Positions 25,888-36,106 of a stretch of DNA of 64,000 bases are shown in pieces (positions within the stretch are counted from its first letter, which is position 1; every line of letters starts with the position of its first letter). The stretch spans positions 35,519 to 99,518 of the forward strand of contig PLYN01000024.1 in NCBI GenBank assembly GCA_003151815.1. The letters are read 5' to 3'. The position numbers and the translations under genes were made by a program. The DNA is from Bacteroidota bacterium (GTDB taxonomy: Bacteria; Bacteroidota; Bacteroidia; 2-12-FULL-35-15). The notes under the pieces are model-generated. The model saw only the letters and a program-made list of their open reading frames with translations. It was not told the origin of the DNA and did not search any database.

Positions 25888-27312
25888 ATGACAAAAATTA
25901 AATTCGGAACCGATGGTTGGCGCGCTATAATAGCCAAAGACTTCACAGTTGATAATGTTGCAAGAGTTGCTGAGGCAACCGCACAATGGCTTTTAAAGAA
26001 TTATGCGCAACCATCGGTAGTGTTGGGTCATGATAGCAGGTTTGGAGGAGAGTTATTCGCTGAAACTACAGGTAAGGTATTATGTAATCATGGCATTAAA
26101 GTTTATTTAGCCAAAGGTTTGGTATCAACTCCTATGATATCTCTGGGCACACTGAGGAAACAAGCCGATATTGGAATTATCATTACTGCAAGTCATAATC
26201 CACCATCTTACAATGGTTTTAAAATAAAAGGTTTTTATGGTGGTCCTTTGCTTCCGGAGAAAATTGAAGAGATAGAAACATTGATCCCTGAAAAGAATCT
26301 GATTGACATTGATAAATTAAATTTAAAAGATTTTAAGGATCAGGGTCTTTTGGAAAATATTGATCTGGAAACAATGTATTGTAATCATGTTGAAGATAAC
26401 TTCGATCTTGAAACCATTCGTAAATCAGGACTTCGTTTGGGTTATGATGCTATGTATGGTGCAGGGCAAAATGTAATAAAACGTTTACTGCCCGAAACAA
26501 CGATGCTTCATTGTGATGATAATCCTTCTTTTCACGGTCAGGCACCGGAACCTATTCATAAAAATTTACAGGAATTTTCTACGTTAATTAAAACATCGAA
26601 AAATATTGATTGTGGTTTAGCTACCGATGGAGATGCTGACAGAATAGGTTTGTATGATAGTGAAGGAAATTTTATAGACTCTAACCATATTATTTTATTG
26701 TTGATCAAATATTTATATGAGCAAAAAGGAATGAGAGGCAAAGTAGTTACTGCTTTTTCGGTTAGTCCGAAGATTGGTAAGATGTGTAAATATTTAGGTT
26801 TAGAGCAAGAGGTAACGAAGATCGGTTTTAAATATATTGCAAGCATCATGATCTCAGAAGATGTATTATTGGGCGGAGAAGAGTCGGGAGGTATTGCCAT
26901 CAAAGGCCATATTCCTGAACGGGATGGAATATGGATCGGCTTAACGATCTTGGAATACATGGCGAAATCAGGGAAATCATTGCAAGAGCTTATAAAGGAT
27001 GTATATGCTATTGTAGGACCTTTTGCATTTGAACGCTCAGATCTGCATTTGGAAGAAGAACTTAAAAATGAGATCGTAGAAAATTGTAAAAATAATGTGT
27101 ACAAAAATTTTGGCGATTACAAAGTACTAAAAGTAGAAACTACAGATGGCTTTAAGTATTTTTTCAATGATGATGAATGGTTGATGATCCGTGCTTCAGG
27201 AACAGAACCTGTTCTGAGAAATTATGCAGAATCCAGCACATCGGAAAAAACCTTTGCAATTTTAAAAGCTGCCGAGAAAACATTGCTAAAGAAAGTTGCA
27301 GAAGTGATTTAG
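25888..27312 (+). CDS. Phosphoglucomutase / phosphomannomutase family protein
   Basis: 474 residues, alpha-D-phosphohexomutase superfamily. All four sites are visible: phosphoserine S102 in TASHNPPSYNGFK, the Mg2+ loop DGDADRIGL, the sugar-binding GGEESGGIA, and the phosphate-binding RASGTEPVLRNY near the end. It interconverts hexose-6- and hexose-1-phosphate, linking central metabolism to nucleotide sugars and glycogen. It is translated right after the BadF-type kinase. Sugar specificity (glucose, mannose or glucosamine) cannot be read from the motifs. Confidence 0.92.
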   Translation: MTKIKFGTDGWRAIIAKDFTVDNVARVAEATAQWLLKNYAQPSVVLGHDSRFGGELFAETTGKVLCNHGIKVYLAKGLVSTPMISLGTLRKQADIGIIITASHNPPSYNGFKIKGFYGGPLLPEKIEEIETLIPEKNLIDIDKLNLKDFKDQGLLENIDLETMYCNHVEDNFDLETIRKSGLRLGYDAMYGAGQNVIKRLLPETTMLHCDDNPSFHGQAPEPIHKNLQEFSTLIKTSKNIDCGLATDGDADRIGLYDSEGNFIDSNHIILLLIKYLYEQKGMRGKVVTAFSVSPKIGKMCKYLGLEQEVTKIGFKYIASIMISEDVLLGGEESGGIAIKGHIPERDGIWIGLTILEYMAKSGKSLQELIKDVYAIVGPFAFERSDLHLEEELKNEIVENCKNNVYKNFGDYKVLKVETTDGFKYFFNDDEWLMIRASGTEPVLRNYAESSTSEKTFAILKAAEKTLLKKVAEVI

Positions 27313-27333
27313 TGATCTCAAATAAAATTATCA

Positions 27334-27369
27334 TAAAAAAATATCGTTCTTTAAGGACGATATTTTTTT
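27334..27369 (+). terminator. Intrinsic terminator after the mutase gene
   Basis: The stem AAATATCGTTCTT / AAGGACGATATTT is followed by a T run; the A run on the other side would also allow it to act on the convergent gene. Confidence 0.85.
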
Positions 27370-27427
27370 GTGTTAAAAATTTTTATAGAAGTATATTTAC
27401 CAAGTTATATATGCCTTAGGAAATTTA

Positions 27428-27868
27428 TTAATTTAAATCACCTTCAACAAGTTTTTTCAAACCTTCTAATATTTTATCCCAACCTTTCTGAGATCTTTGA
27501 AATCTTTTTTCTGCCCCTTCTCCTATACCAATGTCATCTGTAATAGATAAGGTAGTTACTCCGTTTTCATAAATTAATTCGTCAGTTACTGTAGAAAAGT
27601 TGGACGAATTATCACTACTTCCACCATTCTTTAAAATGTATTGTAAAAGCTTTTCAGGTTCTATTTTTACTATTTTACCCTTCATTTCTATTTTTTTTAT
27701 TAGAAATATTTTCCCTTTAAAGGTGATAGAACTTCCTGCTTTCCATTCGGAAAAAACTTCACAATTAAAAAAATATTTCTTTGTCTTTTCCGGGTTGGTA
27801 AGTGCATCCCAAACTTGGGAAGGCTTTGCCTTAATGGCTACTTTTTTCTTTACAATAAATTCATTCAT
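27428..27868 (-). CDS. SRPBCC (AHSA1-like) domain protein
   Basis: 146 residues, a single START-like fold. It begins VKKKVAIKAKPSQVWDALTNPEKTKKY (abbreviated), the usual AHSA1 opening, and ends with the long C-terminal helix (GWDKILEGLKKLVEG). Such proteins bind small hydrophobic ligands in a deep cavity; individual functions are mostly unknown. No signal peptide, so cytosolic. Stand-alone gene, separated by 50 bases from the T9SS gene downstream. Confidence 0.85.
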   Translation of the reverse strand: MNEFIVKKKVAIKAKPSQVWDALTNPEKTKKYFFNCEVFSEWKAGSSITFKGKIFLIKKIEMKGKIVKIEPEKLLQYILKNGGSSDNSSNFSTVTDELIYENGVTTLSITDDIGIGEGAEKRFQRSQKGWDKILEGLKKLVEGDLN

Positions 27869-27917
27869 AACATTCCGGGATTAATAATTTTAATATTTGG
27901 GTCATTGACCGCAATTC

Positions 27918-29900
27918 TTATTCCAAAATAAGTTTTTTGGTTGTTGAACTCGTTGTAGATTGTATGGTTAGAAAATAAATTCCGGGTTCTTTGTCTGAAA
28001 TGTCAATAGTAGATTGTCCGATTGGTAAATTGGATGAATACACTTTTTCTCCAAGAAGATTTTTTATTTCAATGGAAGAAATTTTTTCCGAACACTTGAC
28101 AGTAAATTTTCCGGAAGAAGGATTAGGGTAAATTGTTATTTGTTCATTTTTTGATGCTAACTGATTTATCCCTGTTACTGCTTGATTGGTAGTATTACTA
28201 TGCGATTTTAAATAAGTGTTTTGTGTTCTTATTGGCGTACAATTAAAACCAAACGCATCTATGCGCCAATTGCCATTAGGATAATTTGCATAGTTAGGGT
28301 CTGTACTTGAAAGACCTGTTGTATTTACCAATACATGCCAGTTGCCGGTATTATTATCATCTCTTAAAAATGAATATCCTGTTATTGGATTTGTTTGTCC
28401 GCTTTCAACTGCATAGGCATTCCAAGAAAAATTAGAACCGCTTTTCTGAACAAACATTGATTGATGATAAGGGCTTTGTGTGCCAATATTTCCGCAGGTA
28501 TCTCGTATCGCTAATTTATATAACCAACTCGAATATTTTGGATTTCCACCATTAGGTCCGCCAACACTTAATGCAGTATCAGTAAATTCACTTAAAGAAT
28601 TTTTACTTACCGAGCCGATGCGTAAATAGTTTGAAGTAATTGCATCCTTCCTATACACAATAAAACTATCAACATTGTTGTACGGAGTTTTATCCCAAGT
28701 AATCATATTGTAATTATAATTAGAAACGCTGTCAGTTGTTACCATGCAAATATTGGGAACTGCCGGCGAGTAATTCAAAATACCACAGCCCGTACAAGCA
28801 GGAGTAACAACATTTAATAATACCGATATTTTGCTACTGTTTTCGTTAGCTGTTGCTAAATCAGGCTTTCCATCTCCGTTAAAGTCTGCGCTTAAAATTG
28901 CCCATGGATTAGAATCAGTAGTAAAGGTATAGGCTGCACTAAAACTGCCTGTACCACTGCCTAGCATTACTGATACGCTGTTGTTACCAACATCAGCTAT
29001 AGCTAAATCTGATTTTCCATCCGAATTAAAATCTGCACTAATAACTGACCAAGGCATACTACCTGCCGGATAACTAATAGCAGGATTAAATAAACCACTT
29101 GCTCCTTTGCTTAACAAGACGGATACATCATTTGAATTAGTATTTGAAACTGCTATATCTGCAAAACCATCTGCGTTAAAATCTTTGCTGCAAATGGAAA
29201 TAAGCTCGGCACCGGCTTTATATTCAATAGCTGTTCCAAAACTTCCGGAACCGTTTCCAAGCAATACCCACAGACTATCATAATTAGATGTTGCTATATC
29301 AACTTTACTGTCTCCGTTAAAATCTCCACTAGTTATAGCCCACAAACCCAAAGAGCCTGCAAAAAAATCAGCGTGAGTACTAAAGTTTCCCGCTCCATCC
29401 CCTAATAAAATAGAGATGATACCCGGATTTCCACTATTAGCTGTTGCCAAATCAGTTTTACCATCTCCGTTAAAATCTGCGCTACAAATAGACGAAGGAG
29501 AACTACTAACAACAAAACTATTTGTGGTGGGAAAACCACCGCTACCATCACCATACAAAACCTTAACAGAGCCTGGATTGCCATACGCCAAATCGGCTTT
29601 TCCATCATTATTAAAATCAGAACTAATCATACATGATTCATATGAAGGGGGTAAACCAAAGCCGGGTGCATAAGCAATATTTGCAACCCCGAAACTTCCT
29701 TGTCCGTCTCCAATTAACATATATAAACCATTAATATTATAACTGGCTACTACCAAATCAAGTTTTCCGTCACTGTTAAAATCTGCACAAGCAATTATTG
29801 TACTATCAACGCCAACAGGAAAATTTGTAGATGTAAAGCACACTTGCGCGCTTAATTGTTTGATGCAAATAATTAAAATAATAAATAATATTTTTCTCAT
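27918..29900 (-). CDS. Secreted FG-GAP/VCBS repeat protein, T9SS type A
   Basis: 660 residues. Signal peptide 1-18 (KQLSAQ). About 25-365 holds seven FG-GAP-type blades, each with a Ca2+-binding loop such as DFNSDGKLDL or DFNGDGKPDL, which should close into an integrin-like beta-propeller. A fibronectin-like region with DTCGNIGTQSP follows, and a sorting domain from YPNPSSGKF to the C-terminus. The first of three similar-sized T9SS cargo genes on this strand. Likely cell-surface or matrix; no catalytic motif seen. Confidence 0.83.
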   Translation of the reverse strand: MRKILFIILIICIKQLSAQVCFTSTNFPVGVDSTIIACADFNSDGKLDLVVASYNINGLYMLIGDGQGSFGVANIAYAPGFGLPPSYESCMISSDFNNDGKADLAYGNPGSVKVLYGDGSGGFPTTNSFVVSSSPSSICSADFNGDGKTDLATANSGNPGIISILLGDGAGNFSTHADFFAGSLGLWAITSGDFNGDSKVDIATSNYDSLWVLLGNGSGSFGTAIEYKAGAELISICSKDFNADGFADIAVSNTNSNDVSVLLSKGASGLFNPAISYPAGSMPWSVISADFNSDGKSDLAIADVGNNSVSVMLGSGTGSFSAAYTFTTDSNPWAILSADFNGDGKPDLATANENSSKISVLLNVVTPACTGCGILNYSPAVPNICMVTTDSVSNYNYNMITWDKTPYNNVDSFIVYRKDAITSNYLRIGSVSKNSLSEFTDTALSVGGPNGGNPKYSSWLYKLAIRDTCGNIGTQSPYHQSMFVQKSGSNFSWNAYAVESGQTNPITGYSFLRDDNNTGNWHVLVNTTGLSSTDPNYANYPNGNWRIDAFGFNCTPIRTQNTYLKSHSNTTNQAVTGINQLASKNEQITIYPNPSSGKFTVKCSEKISSIEIKNLLGEKVYSSNLPIGQSTIDISDKEPGIYFLTIQSTTSSTTKKLILE

Positions 29901-29949
29901 GGTATTTGAATTTAGGATTTATTAAAGGTAAAATATTAATGAACAAAAT

Positions 29950-29999
29950 GACACGAATTTCACAAATCTTTATTTTTTAAAATTCGTGAAATTCGTGTC
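29950..29999 (-). terminator. Inverted repeat between two T9SS genes, probable terminator
   Basis: GACACGAATTTCAC at 29950 and GTGAAATTCGTGTC ending at 29999 are perfect complements around a T/A-rich loop. It lies just after the stop of the gene ending at 30009. A partial copy of the same arm occurs near 48605. Confidence 0.6.
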
Positions 30000-30008
30000 A
30001 TAATAAAA

Positions 30009-31484
30009 CTATTCCAGAATAAGTTTTTTTGTTGTTAAATTAGTTGCCGATTGTATGGTGAGAAAATAAATACCGGGTTCTTTACCATTTAAATCAATAC
30101 TTCTACTGTCAACCTGGTTGGAAGTATTTATTGTTTGTGAAAATACTTCCTGACCCATTGCATTTTGAATTTTTAATATTGATGCGGTAAGGTCGCCGCT
30201 CAAATCAATTTTAACGATTCCGTTACTAGGATTGGGATAAAAATTAATTATGTTATTTAAAGCCAATTCTTCCATATACGTTGGTACAACCTGTGGTTCA
30301 AAATTACCCGAAGAATTTATTTTAACAAGCATCACTTGCCAATCATCTACAGCGTTTCTGCTATGGCCAACTGCAATGTATCCTCCATCGGGAGTTTGTC
30401 TTGCTGAATAGCAATGGTTGTGATAAGCGCTTCCAAAATGCCTTGTCCATGTTGTATCGCCGGAAGCATCAAGTTTAAGTAACCACATTTGAGGATTAAT
30501 CCAGCCGAAACTCCTGCTTATTGCTCCAACAATATATCCTCCATCAGAAGTAGGTTGAATCATTTTGCAAATATCTTTTAGGTTTCCGCCATATGATTTA
30601 TTATTCCAAAGAATTGTTCCCGAAGCATCAATTTTCATTATGCGGACATCCGAATCACGTGTCCCTGAACTGTCATCCATCCCTATTGTATAGCTTCCGT
30701 CAGTATTAGCCAGTATAAATTTTCCTTCATATGAGTCAGGTCCTCCATAAGTTTTGGTCCAAACAGTATCTCCCAAAGAATTAGTTTTTACCAGATACAT
30801 TTTAGAAACTGAATTAATACCAGGTGCTGTTTTTCCTGCCAAAATAAATCCACCATCCAAACACTTTCTTACGGATCTGCAGGATTCATAAGTTGTTGGA
30901 TAGCCATAATTTTTGGTCCAGATCATTACACCGGCAGTATCAATTTTTATTAATTCCATGTCGGTATTTGCCAAATTTAAACTATTGGAAGTGCTGTTGA
31001 TCACATAGTTTCCATCATCTGTTGCCAGGATTTCTTGTCCATCTTCATTTCCCGGACCACCATAAGTTTTACTCCATATAAGATCTCCTGAAGGATTTAT
31101 TTTTATAAGATAAATATCTTGATCTCCTCCTCCATAACTTTGTGAAAATCCAACAATAAAATAATTACCATCATTACTTTTAAGGATGCAATTTGGATAT
31201 TCCGGCTTGGAACCACCATATGTTTTTATCCAAAGTGTATTGCCTACACTATCCGTTTTCATTATTCTAACGTCCGTATCATTTACAATATTATTCTCGG
31301 TGGTCGCAACAATAATATATCCTCCATCGGAAGTAGGTAACACATCTTTACCACTTTGTTGTATTTGTACGGTTGTTGGATAAATTTTATCGAAAGTTGT
31401 GACTTGCCCATTCATCAATAAAGGAAAACCTTGGAGGATGAAAATAAATAGAGACAAATAGCTGATTTTGTAATTGTTTTTCAT
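30009..31484 (-). CDS. Secreted beta-propeller-like repeat protein, T9SS type A
   Basis: 491 residues. Signal peptide about 1-26 (LLMNGQ). Seven or eight repeats of about 55 residues with the pattern SDGGYIIVATT, then MKTDSVGNTLWIKTYGG (each unit has GGYI and D-x-x-GxxxWxKTYGG), a propeller of the Bulb-type/PQQ-like kind. A type-A sorting domain starts at FYPNPSNG and ends TTKKLILE, nearly the same as the neighbour at 27918. No enzymatic residues recognised. Confidence 0.8.
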   Translation of the reverse strand: MKNNYKISYLSLFIFILQGFPLLMNGQVTTFDKIYPTTVQIQQSGKDVLPTSDGGYIIVATTENNIVNDTDVRIMKTDSVGNTLWIKTYGGSKPEYPNCILKSNDGNYFIVGFSQSYGGGDQDIYLIKINPSGDLIWSKTYGGPGNEDGQEILATDDGNYVINSTSNSLNLANTDMELIKIDTAGVMIWTKNYGYPTTYESCRSVRKCLDGGFILAGKTAPGINSVSKMYLVKTNSLGDTVWTKTYGGPDSYEGKFILANTDGSYTIGMDDSSGTRDSDVRIMKIDASGTILWNNKSYGGNLKDICKMIQPTSDGGYIVGAISRSFGWINPQMWLLKLDASGDTTWTRHFGSAYHNHCYSARQTPDGGYIAVGHSRNAVDDWQVMLVKINSSGNFEPQVVPTYMEELALNNIINFYPNPSNGIVKIDLSGDLTASILKIQNAMGQEVFSQTINTSNQVDSRSIDLNGKEPGIYFLTIQSATNLTTKKLILE

Positions 31485-31560
31485 TGTTGTAATATTTGTT
31501 AAGTATGATTTTTTTTAATTCGGTATTATTTATTTAAATACATTTCTAAGCCATCACACA

Positions 31561-31642
31561 TTCTCGACTCCGCTCGAACTGACAGCGCACTGTTTGTTCT
31601 AACGATATGCATGTGTGTTGTCAGTTCGAGCGGAGTCGAGAA
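31561..31642. repeat. Palindromic REP-like repeat, variant with a long loop
   Basis: TTCTCGACTCCGCTCGAACTGACA at 31561 (24 bases, abbreviated here as arm 1) and its complement ending at 31642 enclose a 34-base loop. Related to the copies at 21911, 24862 and 54878. Confidence 0.8.
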
Positions 31643-31694
31643 CGTGTGATAGTATTTGATTAAAAAATTTTATAAATAAAATTTAAACTGTTTA

Positions 31695-33683
31695 TTATTG
31701 AATAATTATTTTGCTTCTAAAGTTGGTATGTTCTCCATTAATAGCAATAAAATAAATTCCGGTTTCCAGTATCGACAGATCAATATTTATAATTGACGGT
31801 GATATATTTATTCTTTTTGCAACTGTTTCGCCAACACTATTAACGATTATTAATGCAATTTGTTGATCTGTTATATTACTAAGATCAATGCTAAGGCTAC
31901 CATTGCTGGGGTTTGGATAGATGTTAATATTTGTTGTTGTGCTTATTTCCGGAATGGAAACTCTTATTGTTCCGACTGCAAAATTCCAAGTTGTAGCATC
32001 AGTAATACCTGCGTAATTATTATTTGCCATATCCGTAAATACACCGGCAGCCATTTCTACATTTACAGATGCTCCATTTGTAAAATCAGCAGAATTAATG
32101 GTTACAGTATTTCCTGATACAGTAACATTTGTTCCTGCAACGGGAATTGTTTGTGTAACAACTCCTGATTCTTTAATAATAATATTACCTGTTCCTTTTT
32201 GTATAGCTTCGTTAAAAGTAATTACCAGATTAGAATTAATACCGACGTTCGTACTGTTATCAGCTGGGCTGAATGTAATTGCTGACGGAGCCGTTACGTC
32301 CGGCCCTTGCGTAATTTTAGTTATAAAAACATCTGTATGCGCATAAGGAGCGAGAGTTGTGCTTCCAAAAGTTCCGCCGCTTAACAAACTTCCTGTGGCA
32401 TAAACATTACCGGATGCTTCTGCACAAATTGCATTGCCCGATTCGTATCCGAGTGTTTCTACAGTATCAGCAGGACCGATAACAGAAGTAGCCCACATGA
32501 AAGTACCTGTATTGCTTATTTTAGCCATAAAAATATCGGAACTATCCACTGCCGTTAAGCTGGTAGTACCAAAAGCCGCAGTTCCACCAAATTGCCCGGT
32601 GATGTAAAGATTAGTACCATCGCAACCAATACCTCTTGCTCTTGTAAGTTGATTACCTCCTGCAGGTGTTGTCCATTGTACATTTCCACTCGCATCATAG
32701 CATGCAACAAATGCTTCAGCTTGCCCCGAAGTAGTTAAATAAATAGAACCAAAACCTGCGTAAGCATTGAATTCTCCAGCGACGTATATCTTGCCGGCAT
32801 TATCCATAGTTAATGACCAGGCTACATCATCGTAATCACCACCGGCAGTTTTAACCCATGTTAATGTTCCATCAGGAGCATATTTTGCTAAAAAAGTATT
32901 AAAAAATCCACCGGGACTGGTTAAAGTTTGTGTACCAAAAACGCAGCCATCGGTATATAATCCGCAGACATAAACATTTCCTGCTGCATCGCATTGAATT
33001 CCTTTTGCTTCATCTCTTCCTGCGCTACCTGCTTGCTGCACCCACAGAAAATTTCCATCCTTATCATACTTAGCCACAAACATATCATTGTTGCCCATGT
33101 TGCCTAAAATCATTGTTGAACCAAACCAAGCTGTGTCATTAAAAAAACCAGCTATGTAAACATTTCCTGAATTATCATAAGCAACTGCCTGCGCTTTATC
33201 ATTCTGATAACCTCCGGCGCTTCTTGCCCACAGCAAAGTTCCGTTTAGATCATACTTAGCAATGAATGCATCATTTGATGATTTGCACGTGAGTGTAATC
33301 AACGGCGATGATCCGATGAATTTAATAATGCTGTCGGTTCCTTCAATTTCACCTGATACATATAAATCCGATCCATCACATGCAATCGCATGAGCATAAT
33401 CACCTAAGCCGGCTCCTGCTGTTCTTATCCAATTTAACGTACCCGTTGAGCTATATTGCGCTACATAAATGTCGTGATTACCTTGGCAAGGCAAAGTAGT
33501 TCCGCTAAAAATTGCATTCTGTTCATACTTTCCGGCAACATAAACATTTCCTGTATTATCAGTAGTGATTCCATACCCATAATCGTATTCATACAATCCT
33601 TCTCTTTTTGCCCAATTAAATTGTTGCGCATCGACGTTAATAAATAATAAATTTAATAACAGTAATAAGTATACTTTTTTCAT
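31695..33683 (-). CDS. Secreted SBBP-repeat protein with Big_5 domain, T9SS type A
   Basis: 662 residues. Signal peptide 1-19 (INVDAQ). Residues about 25-470 carry seven SBBP-type propeller repeats (each with GNVYVAGxF, FIAKYD-xxGxxxW). Residues about 475-575 are a Big_5/SbsA-type Ig-like domain (FSPADNSTNVG, ITFNEAIQKGTGNI). A type-A sorting domain starts at IYPNPSNGS. The repeat pattern is shared with the N-terminal part of the type-B protein at 49923. Surface protein of unknown role. Confidence 0.82.
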   Translation of the reverse strand: MKKVYLLLLLNLLFINVDAQQFNWAKREGLYEYDYGYGITTDNTGNVYVAGKYEQNAIFSGTTLPCQGNHDIYVAQYSSTGTLNWIRTAGAGLGDYAHAIACDGSDLYVSGEIEGTDSIIKFIGSSPLITLTCKSSNDAFIAKYDLNGTLLWARSAGGYQNDKAQAVAYDNSGNVYIAGFFNDTAWFGSTMILGNMGNNDMFVAKYDKDGNFLWVQQAGSAGRDEAKGIQCDAAGNVYVCGLYTDGCVFGTQTLTSPGGFFNTFLAKYAPDGTLTWVKTAGGDYDDVAWSLTMDNAGKIYVAGEFNAYAGFGSIYLTTSGQAEAFVACYDASGNVQWTTPAGGNQLTRARGIGCDGTNLYITGQFGGTAAFGTTSLTAVDSSDIFMAKISNTGTFMWATSVIGPADTVETLGYESGNAICAEASGNVYATGSLLSGGTFGSTTLAPYAHTDVFITKITQGPDVTAPSAITFSPADNSTNVGINSNLVITFNEAIQKGTGNIIIKESGVVTQTIPVAGTNVTVSGNTVTINSADFTNGASVNVEMAAGVFTDMANNNYAGITDATTWNFAVGTIRVSIPEISTTTNINIYPNPSNGSLSIDLSNITDQQIALIIVNSVGETVAKRINISPSIINIDLSILETGIYFIAINGEHTNFRSKIIIQ

Positions 33684-33766
33684 GTTAGTTTTTTTTATTT
33701 GTGATTAATTAATAATTTTTCTTTTTAATTTGTTCTTTATCATCCGAAAATCAGAAGATAAATTTA

Positions 33767-33973
33767 TTACTTTTTACCTGTGGCAATTATTACAACACCA
33801 CCTGCTAATAGTATTGCCCCAACGATTGGAGACCATTGAACGGGATGGTCTTTTTCCTTATTTATTTTTATAGGACCCAAGTCAACCACTTTTTCAGTGG
33901 TTACATAATTAAAGCCCGTATATATCATCATTAATACTCCAATTACGATAATTACTATTCCAATATTTCTCAT
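33767..33973 (-). CDS. Small membrane protein, DUF3185-like
   Basis: 68 residues, two transmembrane helices (about 3-24 and 48-65) joined by a charged loop with INKEKDHPVQWSP. The start MRNIGIVIIVIGVLMMIYTGF and the layout match DUF3185-type proteins. Function unknown. Stand-alone gene. Confidence 0.7.
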   Translation of the reverse strand: MRNIGIVIIVIGVLMMIYTGFNYVTTEKVVDLGPIKINKEKDHPVQWSPIVGAILLAGGVVIIATGKK

Positions 33974-34207
33974 TTGTATTTTGTATTTTTAAAATTATTT
34001 GATCAGCAAAATGACACAAATTCAATTATTGCCTATTCATAAATTGTATTTTCCTTTCGGATAAAAATTGCCACAAAGTCCGATAGCTTTCTGTTCTGGT
34101 TTTAAAGATTTCTATTATTAATCTTTCTTATATTGAGCGTTAACCAGCGGACTTTATGCCAAAAAAACTATATCGTTTTTTAAAATTTGATCTTGTTTAA
34201 TAATAAA

Positions 34208-35095
34208 TTAACCTTTCACTATTACTAAATATTTTGATTCACTCCAGAATTTTTCAGGATTTGTAATAATTAAGTTTTTAATTAAATCTTTATCCTTTGC
34301 GTCTTTTTCCAAAGTATATGAATCGCTTGGGTGAGAAGTAACGATTTTAACACCATCGTGATTAATAGCGATCTTCCCTACTTGAGTATAGTCAATTACA
34401 ATAAACTTGCTTTTATCTAAGTTACTATTCAATTTAGAAGTTCTTCCAATACCAAGTAAACCGCCTTTCCTGTCAATTATTTTTGACTCCTGAAGATCTT
34501 TTGATTTTCCGATCACATAATAAGCAGTATGCAATGCAGCTGTTTCTTCACTAATGGTTTGCGATTTTGTAGCATTATCTAAGGTAAGTTTCTCCATAGA
34601 AGTTTGCAATTGCACAATTTCTAAATTTAGCTCAGTTAGCTTTTCATTCAATGTAGTAAGCTCAATAGTTTTTTGTTCAAGTTGAGTGTTGAGTTTAGAG
34701 ATCATTGTTTCAAGTTCCTTATTTTTTCTTCCTGAACGTTTCAATTTTTTATTCAAGCCGGCAATCGTTTTGCGATTTTGATCCATAAGACTATTGATCG
34801 TTTCAATTTGAGTGGTGATGCGGATCTTTTGATTTGCTTTTGATTCAATACCTGACTTACCTGAATTAGCACTGATCATTTGTTGTTTAGCTGTAATGGA
34901 ATCCAGATTGCGTTCTACATCTTTGAAATAAGAAATATAATCGCTGATAGATGAATCTCTTTCTATAAGTGAAGAGTTTTGTTCATTTACAATTGCTTGT
35001 AACGAATCTTTTTGATGATTTGACTGATCAAGCGCTGCTTGGTTACATGATGCCATTAATATGGAGGCTGATGCAATAAAAATATAATTTTTCAT
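34208..35095 (-). CDS. Coiled-coil lipoprotein
   Basis: 295 residues. The lipobox LMASC places a lipidated Cys at 16. Residues about 25-185 are predicted coiled coil, with heptads rich in Leu, Ile, Lys and Glu (NTQLEQKTIELTTLNEKL). A compact C-terminal domain (about 190-295) follows, with GKSKDLQESKII and VKIVTSHPSDSYTLEKD. This combination occurs in many Bacteroidota lipoproteins of unknown role. The gene is 75 bases downstream of the gene at 35171 on the same strand and probably shares the regulon promoter at 35908; the intervening DNA is very T-rich. Confidence 0.75.
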   Translation of the reverse strand: MKNYIFIASASILMASCNQAALDQSNHQKDSLQAIVNEQNSSLIERDSSISDYISYFKDVERNLDSITAKQQMISANSGKSGIESKANQKIRITTQIETINSLMDQNRKTIAGLNKKLKRSGRKNKELETMISKLNTQLEQKTIELTTLNEKLTELNLEIVQLQTSMEKLTLDNATKSQTISEETAALHTAYYVIGKSKDLQESKIIDRKGGLLGIGRTSKLNSNLDKSKFIVIDYTQVGKIAINHDGVKIVTSHPSDSYTLEKDAKDKDLIKNLIITNPEKFWSESKYLVIVKG

Positions 35096-35170
35096 AATTT
35101 TTTTGGTTTTTTTTAAGTTTTTTGTTTTGTTTTTATTTTTATTTTTTTTGTTTTTAAATTATTATTCAAC

Positions 35171-35845
35171 TTATTCAGCTGCAAGTTTCTTACTTGTTGC
35201 CGGGGTAAATTTCTCAGGAAACTGTTTTACGATGCCATCACTAAGCATGTCTGACATTTTTAAAATTTCGTCATGTACTTTATCATAAGCAAGCACATCG
35301 GCATCATAATTTTTTTTGATCCGTTGCATAATTTCATCCGTTGTTAGTTTAAGGTGATCAGCCATCATCATTTTCATGTCCGCCAATTTCCAATTAGGAT
35401 TAGCTTTACAAAGAAATTCCGCGATCTCGTTTGCGTTTTCATTCCATCTTATGTTAACTTCACCAACTGCAGTTTCATTACCTTCTTTAGCAACTTTAAT
35501 TACTTCGGCAGATATATTGATATGCGCATAAAGCAACTCTGTTAATTTTTTTCCGGCATCTTCACCATAATATGGTTTAATAGCATCTCCGATGCTAACC
35601 TGATTTTGTAATAAACGTTTTACCGCTTGATCCGTTCCCGGAAGTTCATCTACCAGGCAAAGAATAACATTACGAGTCCATGTTACATGATCTTCCCAAA
35701 GTTTTCTCATATCCATTTTCAGAAGAACATTTGAAGTTGAGTTGTTCTTGATAGTTGTCTCCTTCATTTGTGCCATTGAGGGGTTTGAAAAAAGAACTAC
35801 AACCATCAATGTGATCGTAGATAATAATTTTGTAGTTTTTTTCAT
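35171..35845 (-). CDS. Exported helical protein of unknown function
   Basis: 224 residues from the ATG at 35845 (an upstream ATG at 35863 adds six). Signal peptide to about residue 26 (NPSMAQ). The mature part is all-helical and contains MRKLWEDHVTWTRNVI, LLQNQVSIGDAIKPYYG, LLYAHINISAEV and LTTDEIMQRIKKNYDADV. The same helical family recurs in many bacteria and is sometimes mislabelled as a glycosyltransferase or acetylglutamate kinase; nothing here supports an enzyme. The paired His/Asp positions (WEDH, YAH) could bind a metal, but that is speculation. First gene of an operon with the coiled-coil lipoprotein, under the regulon promoter at 35908. Confidence 0.7.
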   Translation of the reverse strand: MKKTTKLLSTITLMVVVLFSNPSMAQMKETTIKNNSTSNVLLKMDMRKLWEDHVTWTRNVILCLVDELPGTDQAVKRLLQNQVSIGDAIKPYYGEDAGKKLTELLYAHINISAEVIKVAKEGNETAVGEVNIRWNENANEIAEFLCKANPNWKLADMKMMMADHLKLTTDEIMQRIKKNYDADVLAYDKVHDEILKMSDMLSDGIVKQFPEKFTPATSKKLAAE

Positions 35846-35907
35846 TTTAGTTGCGTTTAACATCTTTAAGTTTTTAATTGTAAATGATACTATTTTGTTT
35901 TCGGATT

Positions 35908-35971
35908 CAAATGTATATTAGGAGTGTAGTTTATATGATTGATATTCGTTAAAGGAGGATATAAAATAGCC
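35908..35971 (-). promoter_or_regulatory. Regulon promoter of the 35845/35095 operon
   Basis: On the minus strand: GGCTATT (35971-35965), CGAATAT starting at 35948, and TACATTTG (35915-35908). AACTATA lies 21 bases upstream of GGCTATT. It is back to back with the plus-strand promoter at 36107; the CTCCTTTAACGAATAT block is identical in the two. Confidence 0.85.
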
Positions 35972-36106
35972 AAAAACGAAATCCGTATAGTTGTTGGTGG
36001 CATTCAATTCATTGAAAGCCCAGAATAAATATTTCTTGCTAATATTTTAATTGGAAAATTTTGAGGAGTTCAAATAGTCCAAATATTTATTAGGATTTCC
36101 CCTTTC